Below, piece by piece: positions 18,115 to 27,488 of a DNA stretch of 64,000 nucleotides. Made by a program: the position numbers and the translations under genes. Position 1 is the first letter of the stretch; every line of letters starts with the position of its first letter. The notes beneath the pieces were generated by a model. That model did not search any database, was not told where the DNA came from, and saw only the letters and a list, made by a program, of their open reading frames with translations. Source of the DNA: Pseudoalteromonas luteoviolacea (GTDB lineage Bacteria; Pseudomonadota; Gammaproteobacteria; Enterobacterales; Alteromonadaceae); NCBI RefSeq assembly GCF_001750165.1, contig NZ_CP015412.1, forward strand, positions 868,001 through 932,000, written 5' to 3'.

Positions 18115-18209
18115 AATCGTTGCGGTTCTTGCCTTGTAATTTTGATAACTATAGCCAATGATTACACTTTCTGTGTAATGGCATGTGCAATGAAGAAGAC
18201 TAGGAGTGT

Positions 18210-18632
18210 ATGGATATGAAGCTAGTGAGATTGGTCTATTACAGTCAGGCATCGCGTAGTATGAGTTTGTCGGATTTACGTAATATTTTACAAACCGCGC
18301 GCTCGAATAACGACGAATTAGAGGTGTGTGGCATGTTGTGCTTTGAAAACCAGTTTTTTTTACAAGCACTCGAGGGAGACAGAGAAACGGTAAATGAGCT
18401 CTACTTAGATATTGCGGATGACCCGAGACATGAAGAAGCCACCATTATAAGCTATGACGAAGTGTCTGAACACACATTTGCAAAGTGGCAAATGGGCTAT
18501 GCGGGGGGATCTGAGTCTTTTTATGAGTTACTGCGAAAAAATGGCCAAACAGAGTTCGATCCGGAGCAAATGACGCAAGCTCAAGCCATTTCTTTTTTGG
18601 TGGATATGGCAGCTTTTCAAACTGAAATATAA
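18210..18632 (+). CDS. BLUF-domain blue-light photoreceptor
   Basis: A 140-residue cytoplasmic protein, nearly all BLUF domain. The flavin-binding residues known for the family can be placed: Tyr10 in RLVYYS, Asn34 in the ARSNN turn, Gln52 in FFLQALEG, and the WQMG strand near 91-94 carrying the Trp/Met pair. About 40 residues follow as two helices, similar to short PixD/BlrB-type proteins, so output is by protein-protein contact. The second ATG at 18216 is better spaced from AGGAG (18202-18206) than the first. It is divergent from a soluble histidine kinase, 95 bases apart, a likely partner. Confidence 0.9.
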   Translation: MDMKLVRLVYYSQASRSMSLSDLRNILQTARSNNDELEVCGMLCFENQFFLQALEGDRETVNELYLDIADDPRHEEATIISYDEVSEHTFAKWQMGYAGGSESFYELLRKNGQTEFDPEQMTQAQAISFLVDMAAFQTEI

Positions 18633-18657
18633 TGGCGGCACCCTGTACCGCACAGGT

Positions 18658-20733
18658 CTATATATCGCGAATACTGACGCGGCTGTTATCTTCGACATCA
18701 GAAATACTGGGTTCTTCAGACTCAGAAGGGCTTTGCGGTGATTCAAAGTCATACTCTACCGGTCCATCTAGTATGGTTGCGGCCTTACCTTTTAACGTCA
18801 GTAGTTTTGACGCGATAATATCGATATTACCGCTGGTATCTAGGGTGATAGAAGCGCCTTGGCTATACAGACCGAGTGTACCCATACCCAGGCCGCGTAT
18901 GGTGATACCATCGTCCCCGTGGATCACCTGGCTACCATTAGGCGCACAGAGCACAATGCCACCGACACTCTCAAGGTTACAGTCTTGCCCAATGACGCAA
19001 TTTATATGTTTCCCTGATTTGATGCTGCTATGGGTATTCGCGCTGGCTTCTATTTTACTACCGGTAAGATTTTGAGTGCTATTGCTGTGCGTTTCAATGG
19101 TACTTCTATCTGTGCGCATAGCGACGGCTTTTTTTGATTTGAGCTGCGCACTTGCGCTTGCTTGCATTTTGATGCGGTGACTACTTTGGATGGTGAAGTC
19201 ATCGGCACTGATCAGCGTCATTGCGCCTTGTTGAGCCGCTATTTGGATAAAAGGTGCGCTGCGGTCGCTGTTTAGCTCGATATGCTGCTCGCCGTTGAGG
19301 GTTTTGAGCAGCACCTTTGGTGTGCGCTCATTGTCATCAAAAAGCAGTTGGTTATCGGTGCGCGTTTGCATGATATTGTGTTCGGCATTTTGACTGGTGA
19401 CCAAACTGGTTTGCTGCTGGTCGGGGGCAAATCCCATAATAAATGTATTGTCCGGGTCGTTATTGATGCAACCTATGAGTACTTGGCTGCTCGGCAAGAG
19501 TGGAAAATGCCAGCCTGTGGCTTGAGCTTGGCCACTGCAGGCATAGCGTGTGAGTGCCTTAATTGCGCGCGGCACAACCGAGATATCTTCTGCATATTGG
19601 GGTTTATAGTTATAGTGCCCGTTGCTATCTAGGGCCACTTGAGTCGGGTCATTGCCTGCTTGCTCGGTGACCACATGCGCGCGAAATACCATAGGTTTTG
19701 GTAAATTTGGTTGGATGGGGAGCTTGAATGGGTTGCTACGAGGAATACAGGTAATCGTGCAATGATGGCGGGCACTATCTGGCTCTTCGCTGCTACCTGC
19801 ACTGAATATGTGCTTTGCTTCAATGCACAAGTAATCTCCACTGACTTGGCCAATGGCATTGCATACGAGTGAGAATGAATACCCAGGTAAGGCGTCAGGC
19901 ACATTACCTGTGAGGCGCAGCACATCATTTTTAGCGCGTGCGGAGAGTTCAAAATCTGTGCTTAACTGGACAGTGCTTTGTGCATTTAAATTGGGCTCAA
20001 AGTAATTTTTTGTGACACTCGTTCCTGTGCTTGGTGGGCTGGTGGATTGGTGAACTTGACTGCCCTCTAAATGCCATGCAACTTCTCGATTAAATTCAAA
20101 AAAGCCGACATGCTGGCTGGTGTTATTGCGCTCTATACCATCGCTGCTGCGCAGCCTTAACTGAGTTCGGCTGACATAAGGCGAGTTGAGGTTACTGTCA
20201 CTGATCACCACTTTCTCGTTTAAGCCAGTGCACTCAAACCAGTAAAACAGCCCATATTGCTGCAAGGTTCGAAGTAAAAACTGGTGGTCTTGCTCAAGGG
20301 GTTGCACTCTGATTTTTTCAAAAGGGAGAGGATGTGACAGCCGCCAATCAATTTGATCGGCTTGATAGCCCGCTTGAATCAGTAGCTGTTGGATAACAGA
20401 GCGTACATCGGAGTTTACAAAAATGCGGCTGTGGTGAGAGTCGACCAACCTTGAGAGCTTAGGTTTGAGCGTAAGCTGATATTGGTAAAGCTGTGAGTGC
20501 ACATGCTGAGCTGAAAAATCGCTCAAGGTTGCAGTGAAAAATGTACTCTTACCATCCTTATGCATTGTTTCAAAAGTAACAGTATTTCCTAATACTAAAT
20601 CATTATCAATTTTGAGTTTAGACTCTATTTTGGCGTTTAATAAAAAAAACTCACTAATACATGAGGTTAATTCAAAGTTTGTAACAAAAGCTTGATGACT
20701 CAGTCCATATATCTGCATCCTTGTTTGTGCCAT
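18658..20733 (-). CDS. vgrG: T6SS spike protein VgrG (TssI), first copy
   Basis: A 691-residue VgrG. The N-terminal gp27-like region contains QIYGLSHQAFVTNFEL, a QQLLIQAGY helix and a FLLRTLQQYGLFYWFE strand. A gp5-like OB segment (about 340-440) ends PSSQVLIGCINNDPDNTFIMG. A repetitive beta-helix follows (DFTIQSSHRI, SIKSGKHINCVIG, DDGITIRG), and then an acidic Ser/Glu/Pro-rich tail of about 30 residues with no recognisable toxin domain. It is transcribed away from the main T6SS operon, with AAGGAT before its ATG. No adaptor or effector gene is next to it, so it is either a structural spike or carries cargo encoded elsewhere. Confidence 0.9.
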   Translation of the reverse strand: MAQTRMQIYGLSHQAFVTNFELTSCISEFFLLNAKIESKLKIDNDLVLGNTVTFETMHKDGKSTFFTATLSDFSAQHVHSQLYQYQLTLKPKLSRLVDSHHSRIFVNSDVRSVIQQLLIQAGYQADQIDWRLSHPLPFEKIRVQPLEQDHQFLLRTLQQYGLFYWFECTGLNEKVVISDSNLNSPYVSRTQLRLRSSDGIERNNTSQHVGFFEFNREVAWHLEGSQVHQSTSPPSTGTSVTKNYFEPNLNAQSTVQLSTDFELSARAKNDVLRLTGNVPDALPGYSFSLVCNAIGQVSGDYLCIEAKHIFSAGSSEEPDSARHHCTITCIPRSNPFKLPIQPNLPKPMVFRAHVVTEQAGNDPTQVALDSNGHYNYKPQYAEDISVVPRAIKALTRYACSGQAQATGWHFPLLPSSQVLIGCINNDPDNTFIMGFAPDQQQTSLVTSQNAEHNIMQTRTDNQLLFDDNERTPKVLLKTLNGEQHIELNSDRSAPFIQIAAQQGAMTLISADDFTIQSSHRIKMQASASAQLKSKKAVAMRTDRSTIETHSNSTQNLTGSKIEASANTHSSIKSGKHINCVIGQDCNLESVGGIVLCAPNGSQVIHGDDGITIRGLGMGTLGLYSQGASITLDTSGNIDIIASKLLTLKGKAATILDGPVEYDFESPQSPSESEEPSISDVEDNSRVSIRDI

Positions 20734-21223
20734 TTTTCTATCCTTAATCGTTGAAGTTTTTTATTTATGCTTCACTTAAATGTAACTTTTTTGTAATTTA
20801 AGTTTGTTTTTAAACCGTGTTTTTAACGCTTTAATATGAGTTAAGCTCATGATTTAAGTTTTCTTTTGATCATAAAGTACGTATTTTTGTTAATCAAATA
20901 TTTTATTTTTGATTAAATGGTTTGATCTGGAGATTTATTTTATGTATTGTCTGTGTCGATTTTTGGCAAGGGTACAGGTGTGGGTAATTAATGAATCAAT
21001 ATATTAACAATAAATGGTTCTTTATTACTGCTTTTTGATTTTAATCAAGCTTTGATGTTGAAGTTTAAGCTAGGTGTTTAGTTGCGGTTTATAAGCAAGA
21101 CGAATTGCAACCCGCTTATTTAAGGCCATTTATGCCGCAGGGCTTCAATGGACATCATTCACAGTTGTGAACACCTGTACCAAAACAATAAAACTTACGT
21201 AATTCACTACAAGGAATAAAATC
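20734..21223. other. Divergent promoter region, vgrG / T6SS operon
   Basis: 490 AT-rich bases without a credible gene. It must contain promoters for vgrG (minus) and tssJ (plus). I looked for -24/-12 sigma-54 boxes, common in T6SS clusters, and found no correctly spaced pair. CAAGGAATAAA gives the tssJ ribosome binding site. Confidence 0.5.
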
Positions 21224-21676
21224 ATGGCGAGGTTGATGGTCTGTTTTGTGGCGCTGCTAAGTTTGTCTGCATGTATGACAACTCAGGTTAAATTAGATGT
21301 TCAGGCGACCGATAACATAAACTTAAATAAGTTTGATGAGCCATTGCCTGTGGTGTTAAAGGTATATCAGCTTACTGATGTGCAAGCCTTTAGAAACGCG
21401 ACGTTTGAACAACTTTGGAAAGAAGATAGGTCTATTTTGGCCAGCTCTCTGATCACGGTTGAAGAGCGCACCATTAACCCTTCTGAACGCCTAAAAATCA
21501 ATTTCGAGCGAGCTGACTCTGCTAAGTATGTTGGCTTTGTTGCGCTATTTCGTGAGCGCACCGATGGTAAATGGCGCACCTACTACGACCTAAACGATTG
21601 GCCAGTACCATTATCAACGTCGCTTGATATCGAAGTCCAAAGCAATGCATTGCATGTACCGGGTGCGGAAGACTAG
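21224..21676 (+). CDS. tssJ: T6SS outer-membrane lipoprotein TssJ
   Basis: A 150-residue lipoprotein with signal peptide and lipobox LSAC (Cys at about 17). The mature domain follows the transthyretin-like TssJ pattern: LPVVLKVYQLTDVQAFRNATFEQLWKED is broken here into VVLKVYQL and FEQLWKED, then INPSERLKI, YVGFVALFR and a YYDLN end. TssJ anchors the membrane complex by binding the periplasmic end of TssM. First gene of the main T6SS unit, four bases before tssK. Confidence 0.92.
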   Translation: MARLMVCFVALLSLSACMTTQVKLDVQATDNINLNKFDEPLPVVLKVYQLTDVQAFRNATFEQLWKEDRSILASSLITVEERTINPSERLKINFERADSAKYVGFVALFRERTDGKWRTYYDLNDWPVPLSTSLDIEVQSNALHVPGAED

Positions 21677-21679
21677 CTC

Positions 21680-23017
21680 ATGATATTCGATAACCTGTCT
21701 TTTAAGCCAGTGTGGGCTGAAGGTGTGATGTTGAGTCAGCAGCACTTTCAGCACTTGGATAAGCACTTGCAAAGTGAAATGGCTGCGCGTAGTCGTTTAT
21801 CGCAAAAAGTGCCTTATGGATTTTATCGCCTGCAGTTTGATGAAAGCGCTATTGCAAAAGGCGTGGTTAAACTATTGGCTGTCAGCGTTATTTTCAAAAG
21901 TGGTCGATTAATCGAAATGTCGTTTACTGACTCAGATGCGCTCACTTATGAGCTCGATGACGGTCAGCAATCTGTGACGCTGAGTTTAGCACTGGCAACC
22001 AATCACGCAGTGAGTGACATAAAAGGTTATCCGCAAAATGGCCAACTCAGTGCCTACCAATGTGAATTTGTCGAACTACAAGATGAGCATGACCCTGCAC
22101 GAGGCAAAGAGGTCATGGTGGCCAAGCCCAAACTAATGTTAATTGAAAGCTCATCCAGCCAAAGCTTTATTGAACAGTTGCAGTGTGCAAAGGTGATAAC
22201 CAATGAGCAAGGCGAGTTTGCATTTGATACACATTTTGTGCCCTCACTACTTAACGTGCGTGTTCATGCACCGACATTTTCTCGGCTAAATAGTGCAGGT
22301 AATGTTTTAAACGCCAAGTATCAAGCGCTGCAATCAAGTCGTGCACAGATGGGCGTCGTTGAAGATTTTGGTCCCAGCGATTTAAAGCAATTTATGCTGC
22401 TACAAGCCATGTCTGCAAATATGCCTTATCTGAACCACTTACTGTTGTCCCAGTATACCCATCCAGAAGACATGTACATTGCCATGAGTACATTACTGAC
22501 TCAGTTAGCGCATTTTGAAGCAGAACAACAGATAGATATACCGCCTTATCAGCATGACAATTTGGGACAAATTTTTGGCTATTTTGAATCTCAAATACAA
22601 CAGCTTATCGGCAGTATTAGTACTAAGCGCTCCGCTAATTTACCACTTGAAAAGCTCTCTGACTCGATGTTTGAAGTCACTGGCTTTGAAGCCGATCAGT
22701 TTAGAAATAATGAGTTCTATTTAGCGGCATTTTTTGAACACGAATCAACACAGTGGATAGAGCTGTTTGCCGACCAAGTGAAAGTGGCGGCATCGTCACA
22801 AATTGAAATACTGATCGCATCAGCTCTGGGCGGCGCTGAGCTGACCCACTGCCAAAGACCTCCCAGCAAGGTGTCACTCAAAGGCGGCTATGAATACTTC
22901 AAGATCAATGCCTCTAGTGCGGCATGGGCGCAAATAAAACAAGAGCTTTCATTGCGTATCTTTGTGCCATATAGCTTGCAAAGCGTACAAATTGAATTGG
23001 TGAGCGTGACCAAATAG
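21680..23017 (+). CDS. tssK: T6SS baseplate-membrane connector TssK
   Basis: A 445-residue cytoplasmic protein. The N-terminal segment WAEGVMLSQQHFQHLDKHL is split here as WAEGVMLSQQHF and LDKHLQSEM, a TssK hallmark; SPSDLKQFMLLQAM-like sequence lies near 230 and the C-terminal receptor-like domain ends in an IFVPYSLQSVQIEL strand. TssK trimers link the baseplate (TssE/F/G) to TssL and TssM. Length is standard, and it is four bases from tssJ and seven from tssL. Confidence 0.93.
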   Translation: MIFDNLSFKPVWAEGVMLSQQHFQHLDKHLQSEMAARSRLSQKVPYGFYRLQFDESAIAKGVVKLLAVSVIFKSGRLIEMSFTDSDALTYELDDGQQSVTLSLALATNHAVSDIKGYPQNGQLSAYQCEFVELQDEHDPARGKEVMVAKPKLMLIESSSSQSFIEQLQCAKVITNEQGEFAFDTHFVPSLLNVRVHAPTFSRLNSAGNVLNAKYQALQSSRAQMGVVEDFGPSDLKQFMLLQAMSANMPYLNHLLLSQYTHPEDMYIAMSTLLTQLAHFEAEQQIDIPPYQHDNLGQIFGYFESQIQQLIGSISTKRSANLPLEKLSDSMFEVTGFEADQFRNNEFYLAAFFEHESTQWIELFADQVKVAASSQIEILIASALGGAELTHCQRPPSKVSLKGGYEYFKINASSAAWAQIKQELSLRIFVPYSLQSVQIELVSVTK

Positions 23018-23023
23018 GAGTGA

Positions 23024-23755
23024 ATGACGGTTATGACAAGGACATCAACACACACTGAATTATTGGCCTGTATTTCGCCCGTGCTAGACATAGTGCATTC
23101 GGTCAGGCAAGGGGGTTGCCAGTCAACAGACATCGAGGCATTGCGTGAGCAAGCGCTGAATGCCTTTGATGAATTTGAGCGCGATTGTTACGCCAATGGG
23201 ATCACCGCAAGTGACATGCAAGAAGCCAAATTTGCACTCACAGCCTATCTTGATGAGCAAATTATGGCCTCTGAAATGGAATCAAGAATGGCTTGGATGG
23301 CTCGTCCTCTGCAGCTTGAGCTGTTTGGTAATTCAAGAGCTGGGGAAGCATTTTTTGAAAAGCTGACTCACATCCGTCAAGCCGGTGCCAGCAAACGTGC
23401 GGTTATCGAAGTGTATTTCGTCTGTATGCAGCTGGGTTTTGAAGGGGTTTATAAAATTAAGGGTGTAGAGCAGCTTAAAGCCCTGATGTTGGATGTGCGC
23501 GCCCAGTTGGAAGAGTTATCAGGCAAAGTACCGCTGAATTTATCAGACACCTGCATGCCTGCTGAGCATGTTGTGACGCAATTGGGCAGAAGGCTTCCTT
23601 ACTGGGTGATCTTCAGTATCACCGTGGCGGTGTTGCTGTTGATGTATTTGGGCTTTCACCAATATTTGCAAAGCAAAGCAGACGAGCAGTTTATTGAGCT
23701 TGAGCAGCAGGTTGCTGTATTAACGCAGTTAGAAAAAACAGGGAATATTAGGTAG
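23024..23755 (+). CDS. tssL: T6SS inner-membrane protein TssL (DotU/IcmH)
   Basis: A 243-residue tail-anchored protein. The helical cytoplasmic DotU domain contains AKFALTAYLDEQIM and the FFEKLTHI and EVYFVCMQLGFEGVYK motifs of the family. One C-terminal TM (about 192-214, WVIFSITVAVLLLMYLG) is followed by a short periplasmic tail of about 30 residues. There is no OmpA-like peptidoglycan-binding extension, so anchoring must come from TssM/TssJ or another protein. AGGAG precedes the ATG. Followed after four bases by tssM. Confidence 0.92.
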   Translation: MTVMTRTSTHTELLACISPVLDIVHSVRQGGCQSTDIEALREQALNAFDEFERDCYANGITASDMQEAKFALTAYLDEQIMASEMESRMAWMARPLQLELFGNSRAGEAFFEKLTHIRQAGASKRAVIEVYFVCMQLGFEGVYKIKGVEQLKALMLDVRAQLEELSGKVPLNLSDTCMPAEHVVTQLGRRLPYWVIFSITVAVLLLMYLGFHQYLQSKADEQFIELEQQVAVLTQLEKTGNIR

Positions 23756-23759
23756 TGCT

Positions 23760-26700
23760 ATGGCGGGTTCAGTTAATAAAAGTGGTTTAATTCACCTCTT
23801 ACTTAATTTCTTTTCTTCACGAGCAACAGCCAAATGGATAGGACTTTTTGCCCTACTAAGCTTGGCTTGGTTCGGCGGTCGCTTCATTGGCTTAGGGGGT
23901 GTTGATCAGCGACTTTGGCTGATGGGTGGCATTTTTGTCGTCTTCATGCTGGTGCTGTTTGTGCGTTGGCTTTGGGCAAAGCGCTCTGGTGATAAGTTGG
24001 CGTCAGAACTGGCTAATCACAATGCCAGTTCTGAGGCGGAAGTGGCAGAAATTAAAGAAAAGATGCAAGACGCTCTGGCTGCATTAAAGGCGTCTCACCT
24101 CGGCGCTGGATATCGTGGTAATACGGCGTTATACGCGCTGCCTTGGTATATGATCATCGGCCCGTCTGCGACCGGTAAAAGCACTTTGTTTGCTAATTCT
24201 GGACTGCATTTCCCCTATTCTAAATCGAATCAAATGCACATTCAGGGCTTTGGCGGTACGCGCAATTGTGATTGGTGGTTTTCAGATCAAGCGATTTTAA
24301 TTGATACGGCAGGCCGTTATACCACTGAAGAGAGCGACAAAGAGCAGTGGTTGTCGTTTTTAAAATTGCTTAAGAAAAACCGTCCTAAGTTACCCATCAA
24401 TGGTGTGATGGTCGCCATCAGCATCGCGGATATTTTAACCTCTGATACTGAACAAGTACGAGACCATGTGAAGCAAATTCGCACTCGTATTGATGAACTT
24501 ATCAATCAACTTGGAATTATTTTTCCGATTTATATCGTGTTTACTAAAACCGATTTAGTTAGCGGGTTTGAGCCGTTTTTTAACGAGTTATCAGAGCAAG
24601 AGCGCTTGCAGCCGTGGGGCGCTTACTTGCTGGACAAAAATCAAACGCCAACCAGCGATGAAGCGTGCGACACCTTTAATGCTGAAATGGAAAGCATGTA
24701 TCAGCGACTGTGTCAGCAGCGATTAGTCAAGATGACGCGCGAGCGCGATACTCAACGTAAACAGCTTATTTACGACTTTCCAAATCAGTTTAAAGCGGCA
24801 TCTGATAAGGTCAGCGAGTTTGTTGAGATCTTATTTAAAGAAAATCCATTCCAAGAGATCCCTTGGTTTGCGGGCGTCTATTTTACCTCAGGCACGCAAG
24901 AAGGGGTGCCCATTGAGCGCAGCTCTAAAACCAAACTGGCGACCTTCCGCTCCGTGTTATTTGAGTACCGTCAGCAAAGTTTAACCAGCGCATTTTTTGT
25001 CAATAAAGTCTTCAATGACGTGATGTTTAAATTGCAAGACCTCACTAAAGGCAACCGAAAAAAGCGCAAGATACAAAAATGGGTCAAAGGCTTGGCAATC
25101 TGCACCAGCATCACAGCGATTGGCTTGATGTCTGGGTTGTTGTTTAACTCTTATACCCATAACACGCAATTGCTTGATACCGGTGAGCTGTTGAGTAAGC
25201 ACGTGATTGCCACCAGCGTGGAACACCAATCTGAGGTTGAGCAGTTTAATGCCGTGTTGGCGTTGTTTGAGCACTACCAAACACTCGAGGCGTATGAGCA
25301 GACGTTACCTTGGTACTTTCTATTGGGGGTGTATTCAGCTGACACCACCAAGGCACCGATAAAACATATCTTGCAGCAGCGCGTGCAATCATTAATTGGT
25401 GGACCTGCAGCACAGCAAATTGCAACAGCTTTGGCCAGTTCACATACCCAGTGGCAAGACTTACAAATTGCTGAACAACAAGTGATCAAACGTGTCGAAC
25501 CGCAACTGCGAGACAGCTATTACAACTTGATGAAGTTTCAGCTGATGATGAGTGATGAGTTTGCGCGTTTAGATCATGCGTTTGTGAGCAATGCGATTTT
25601 GAGCATGGTGGCACAGCGCTTAGAGTTGGATATCGAGGCGGATGAAACGGCGCAAACCACAGAGAAGATGCGTGCTTTGGTTCATTTTTACATCGCGCAA
25701 TTACGCCAAGACACTGAAGCGCCAGGGCTGGATGTATGGTCTTCACAGGAACACCTCATTGCACAGGCCAGAGCCAACTTAACCACAGATCCGCAGCCTG
25801 AAGTGATCTATGGGCAGATCAAGGACAAAGTCTCCGTTTCCAACCCTGAGCTGACGCTCGATCAAATGATGAGCCAAAATAATAAAACCTTTTTGAAAAG
25901 TGAGTTGACTGTGCCGTATGTCTTTACTCAAAAGGCATGGCAATCAGAGGTATACAGCGAGATAAAGCGTCGCGCAAACATTGCTTTTTCTGGCGATTGG
26001 GTGATGGGGACTGAGCAAGCAGGTGCTGAAGGCGCCATTGATGAAGCCAAAGCCAATGAACTGGCCAGCGCTATTCGGGCTTTATATTTTAAAGAGTACG
26101 CCACGGCGTGGTTTGATTTTATTAATGCAGTTGAAGTAAGACCATTTAATACCAGCAACGCAGCCAGCCTAACATTAGGGCAATTGTCTTCTACGCAAGG
26201 GCCTCTGGTGGATTTAATGAAGGCCATAGACGCCAACATTAACTTGAGTAATGCGCCGCTACAAGAGCCTGAAAAGCTCAGTGGGGTGAGTGAGAAAATC
26301 ATTGATAAAGTGAAGTCAGATACCTTGCTTGGCAACAGCAAAGGGCTTGAAAGCTTAAGCAGCAAAAAAGTACCTGAATTGGCACAGCGTTTTGCGGATT
26401 TAAGACGCTATACCTCGGTCTCTGAGGAAACACAGATCTCAGATTATCTGCAGCAATATTTAGGTGCATTAAGTGCATTCCACTCGGATATCAAAGACAT
26501 CGCAGCCAGTAATGATGATGACTTCATGGCGATGGAATTTTCACGCTCGCTATTAACGGGTGAAGACAAAGAGAACGCATTGCAAAGTGCGTGGGTGGTG
26601 GTAGAAAGCCAAGTGAGAGCGCTTGACCCAGACAGTAAGCAAGTGCTGGAGCGACTATTAAAAGCGCCGCTATTAGCCAGTGTGCAAACCGTAATGAACG

Positions 26701-27485
26701 AAGCAAGAAGTCAGCTGAACGACCGTTGGTACAACAATGTGTATATCAGCTACAAGGACAACCTTAAAGGTAAATACCCGTTTAACTTAACTGGGCCAGA
26801 TGCCGCAGTTGAGGACATCTCTGAGCTACTTAATCGCGACTCCGGTATTTTTTGGGAATTTATGGATGCAAACTTGGCACCGTTTTTAAAGCTTAAACGC
26901 GGTGTGTGGGTAGAAAAAACTTGGAATGGCATCGGTCTTGGTTTTGACAAGCCCGTATTGGATAAATTGACCAAGGCGCGCAAAGTAACGCGTTCATTGT
27001 TCCCAAGAGAGGGCTCTGAAGTGGGGATCAGTTTCCAAATGATGCCTGTTGCGCAGCGTGGTGTGCGTGAAACCTACATAGGTTACAGCGACCAAAGTTA
27101 TCGCTATCGCAACGAACCTGAAGAGTGGCGCAGATTTACTTGGCCCGCAAGAACAGGGGCAGAAAAGGCCACCATCTATGGCATGGATCGCAAAGGTAAT
27201 CGGATCGAGATCCAAAAAGACGGCCCATGGGCGCTATTGAAAATACTCAACGAAGCGCGTGTTAAATGGGTTAAAGGCACAGAGTATATGGCGACGTGGG
27301 AGTTACTATTGCCTGAAGAAGAAAGCAGCGAAGCGCCTGAACATATTCAGGTACAGGTAGCGCTTAAATCTAGTCGCAATAGCGGTATCTTCAGCAAGTA
27401 CTTTATGTCGTCTTTTGCCTTGCCAGAAGCCTTGTTCACAGGCCGTGTGCAACTGGCCAGTCAAGCAGCAAAGCAGGTGCAGTAA
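23760..27485 (+). CDS. tssM: T6SS membrane-complex ATPase-like protein TssM (IcmF)
   Basis: A 1241-residue protein. Two N-terminal TMs (about 22-42 and 50-72) are followed by a cytoplasmic GTPase-like domain with an intact Walker A, GPSATGKST, near residue 134, and DTAGRYTTEES. A third TM lies near 440-460 (LAICTSITAIGLMSGLLF). The large periplasmic part contains the IcmF-related LTGPDAAVEDISELL and a C-terminal beta domain with WPARTGAEKA. This is the full family architecture. TssM forms the trans-envelope channel with TssL and TssJ; some TssM lack the Walker motif, this one keeps it. Confidence 0.94.
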   Translation: MAGSVNKSGLIHLLLNFFSSRATAKWIGLFALLSLAWFGGRFIGLGGVDQRLWLMGGIFVVFMLVLFVRWLWAKRSGDKLASELANHNASSEAEVAEIKEKMQDALAALKASHLGAGYRGNTALYALPWYMIIGPSATGKSTLFANSGLHFPYSKSNQMHIQGFGGTRNCDWWFSDQAILIDTAGRYTTEESDKEQWLSFLKLLKKNRPKLPINGVMVAISIADILTSDTEQVRDHVKQIRTRIDELINQLGIIFPIYIVFTKTDLVSGFEPFFNELSEQERLQPWGAYLLDKNQTPTSDEACDTFNAEMESMYQRLCQQRLVKMTRERDTQRKQLIYDFPNQFKAASDKVSEFVEILFKENPFQEIPWFAGVYFTSGTQEGVPIERSSKTKLATFRSVLFEYRQQSLTSAFFVNKVFNDVMFKLQDLTKGNRKKRKIQKWVKGLAICTSITAIGLMSGLLFNSYTHNTQLLDTGELLSKHVIATSVEHQSEVEQFNAVLALFEHYQTLEAYEQTLPWYFLLGVYSADTTKAPIKHILQQRVQSLIGGPAAQQIATALASSHTQWQDLQIAEQQVIKRVEPQLRDSYYNLMKFQLMMSDEFARLDHAFVSNAILSMVAQRLELDIEADETAQTTEKMRALVHFYIAQLRQDTEAPGLDVWSSQEHLIAQARANLTTDPQPEVIYGQIKDKVSVSNPELTLDQMMSQNNKTFLKSELTVPYVFTQKAWQSEVYSEIKRRANIAFSGDWVMGTEQAGAEGAIDEAKANELASAIRALYFKEYATAWFDFINAVEVRPFNTSNAASLTLGQLSSTQGPLVDLMKAIDANINLSNAPLQEPEKLSGVSEKIIDKVKSDTLLGNSKGLESLSSKKVPELAQRFADLRRYTSVSEETQISDYLQQYLGALSAFHSDIKDIAASNDDDFMAMEFSRSLLTGEDKENALQSAWVVVESQVRALDPDSKQVLERLLKAPLLASVQTVMNEARSQLNDRWYNNVYISYKDNLKGKYPFNLTGPDAAVEDISELLNRDSGIFWEFMDANLAPFLKLKRGVWVEKTWNGIGLGFDKPVLDKLTKARKVTRSLFPREGSEVGISFQMMPVAQRGVRETYIGYSDQSYRYRNEPEEWRRFTWPARTGAEKATIYGMDRKGNRIEIQKDGPWALLKILNEARVKWVKGTEYMATWELLLPEEESSEAPEHIQVQVALKSSRNSGIFSKYFMSSFALPEALFTGRVQLASQAAKQVQ

Positions 27486-27488
27486 AGG

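Noticed and set aside
18115..18369. N-terminal extension of the soluble histidine kinase
   Set aside because: These 85 codons overlap the divergent BLUF gene and the intergenic region and show no domain.
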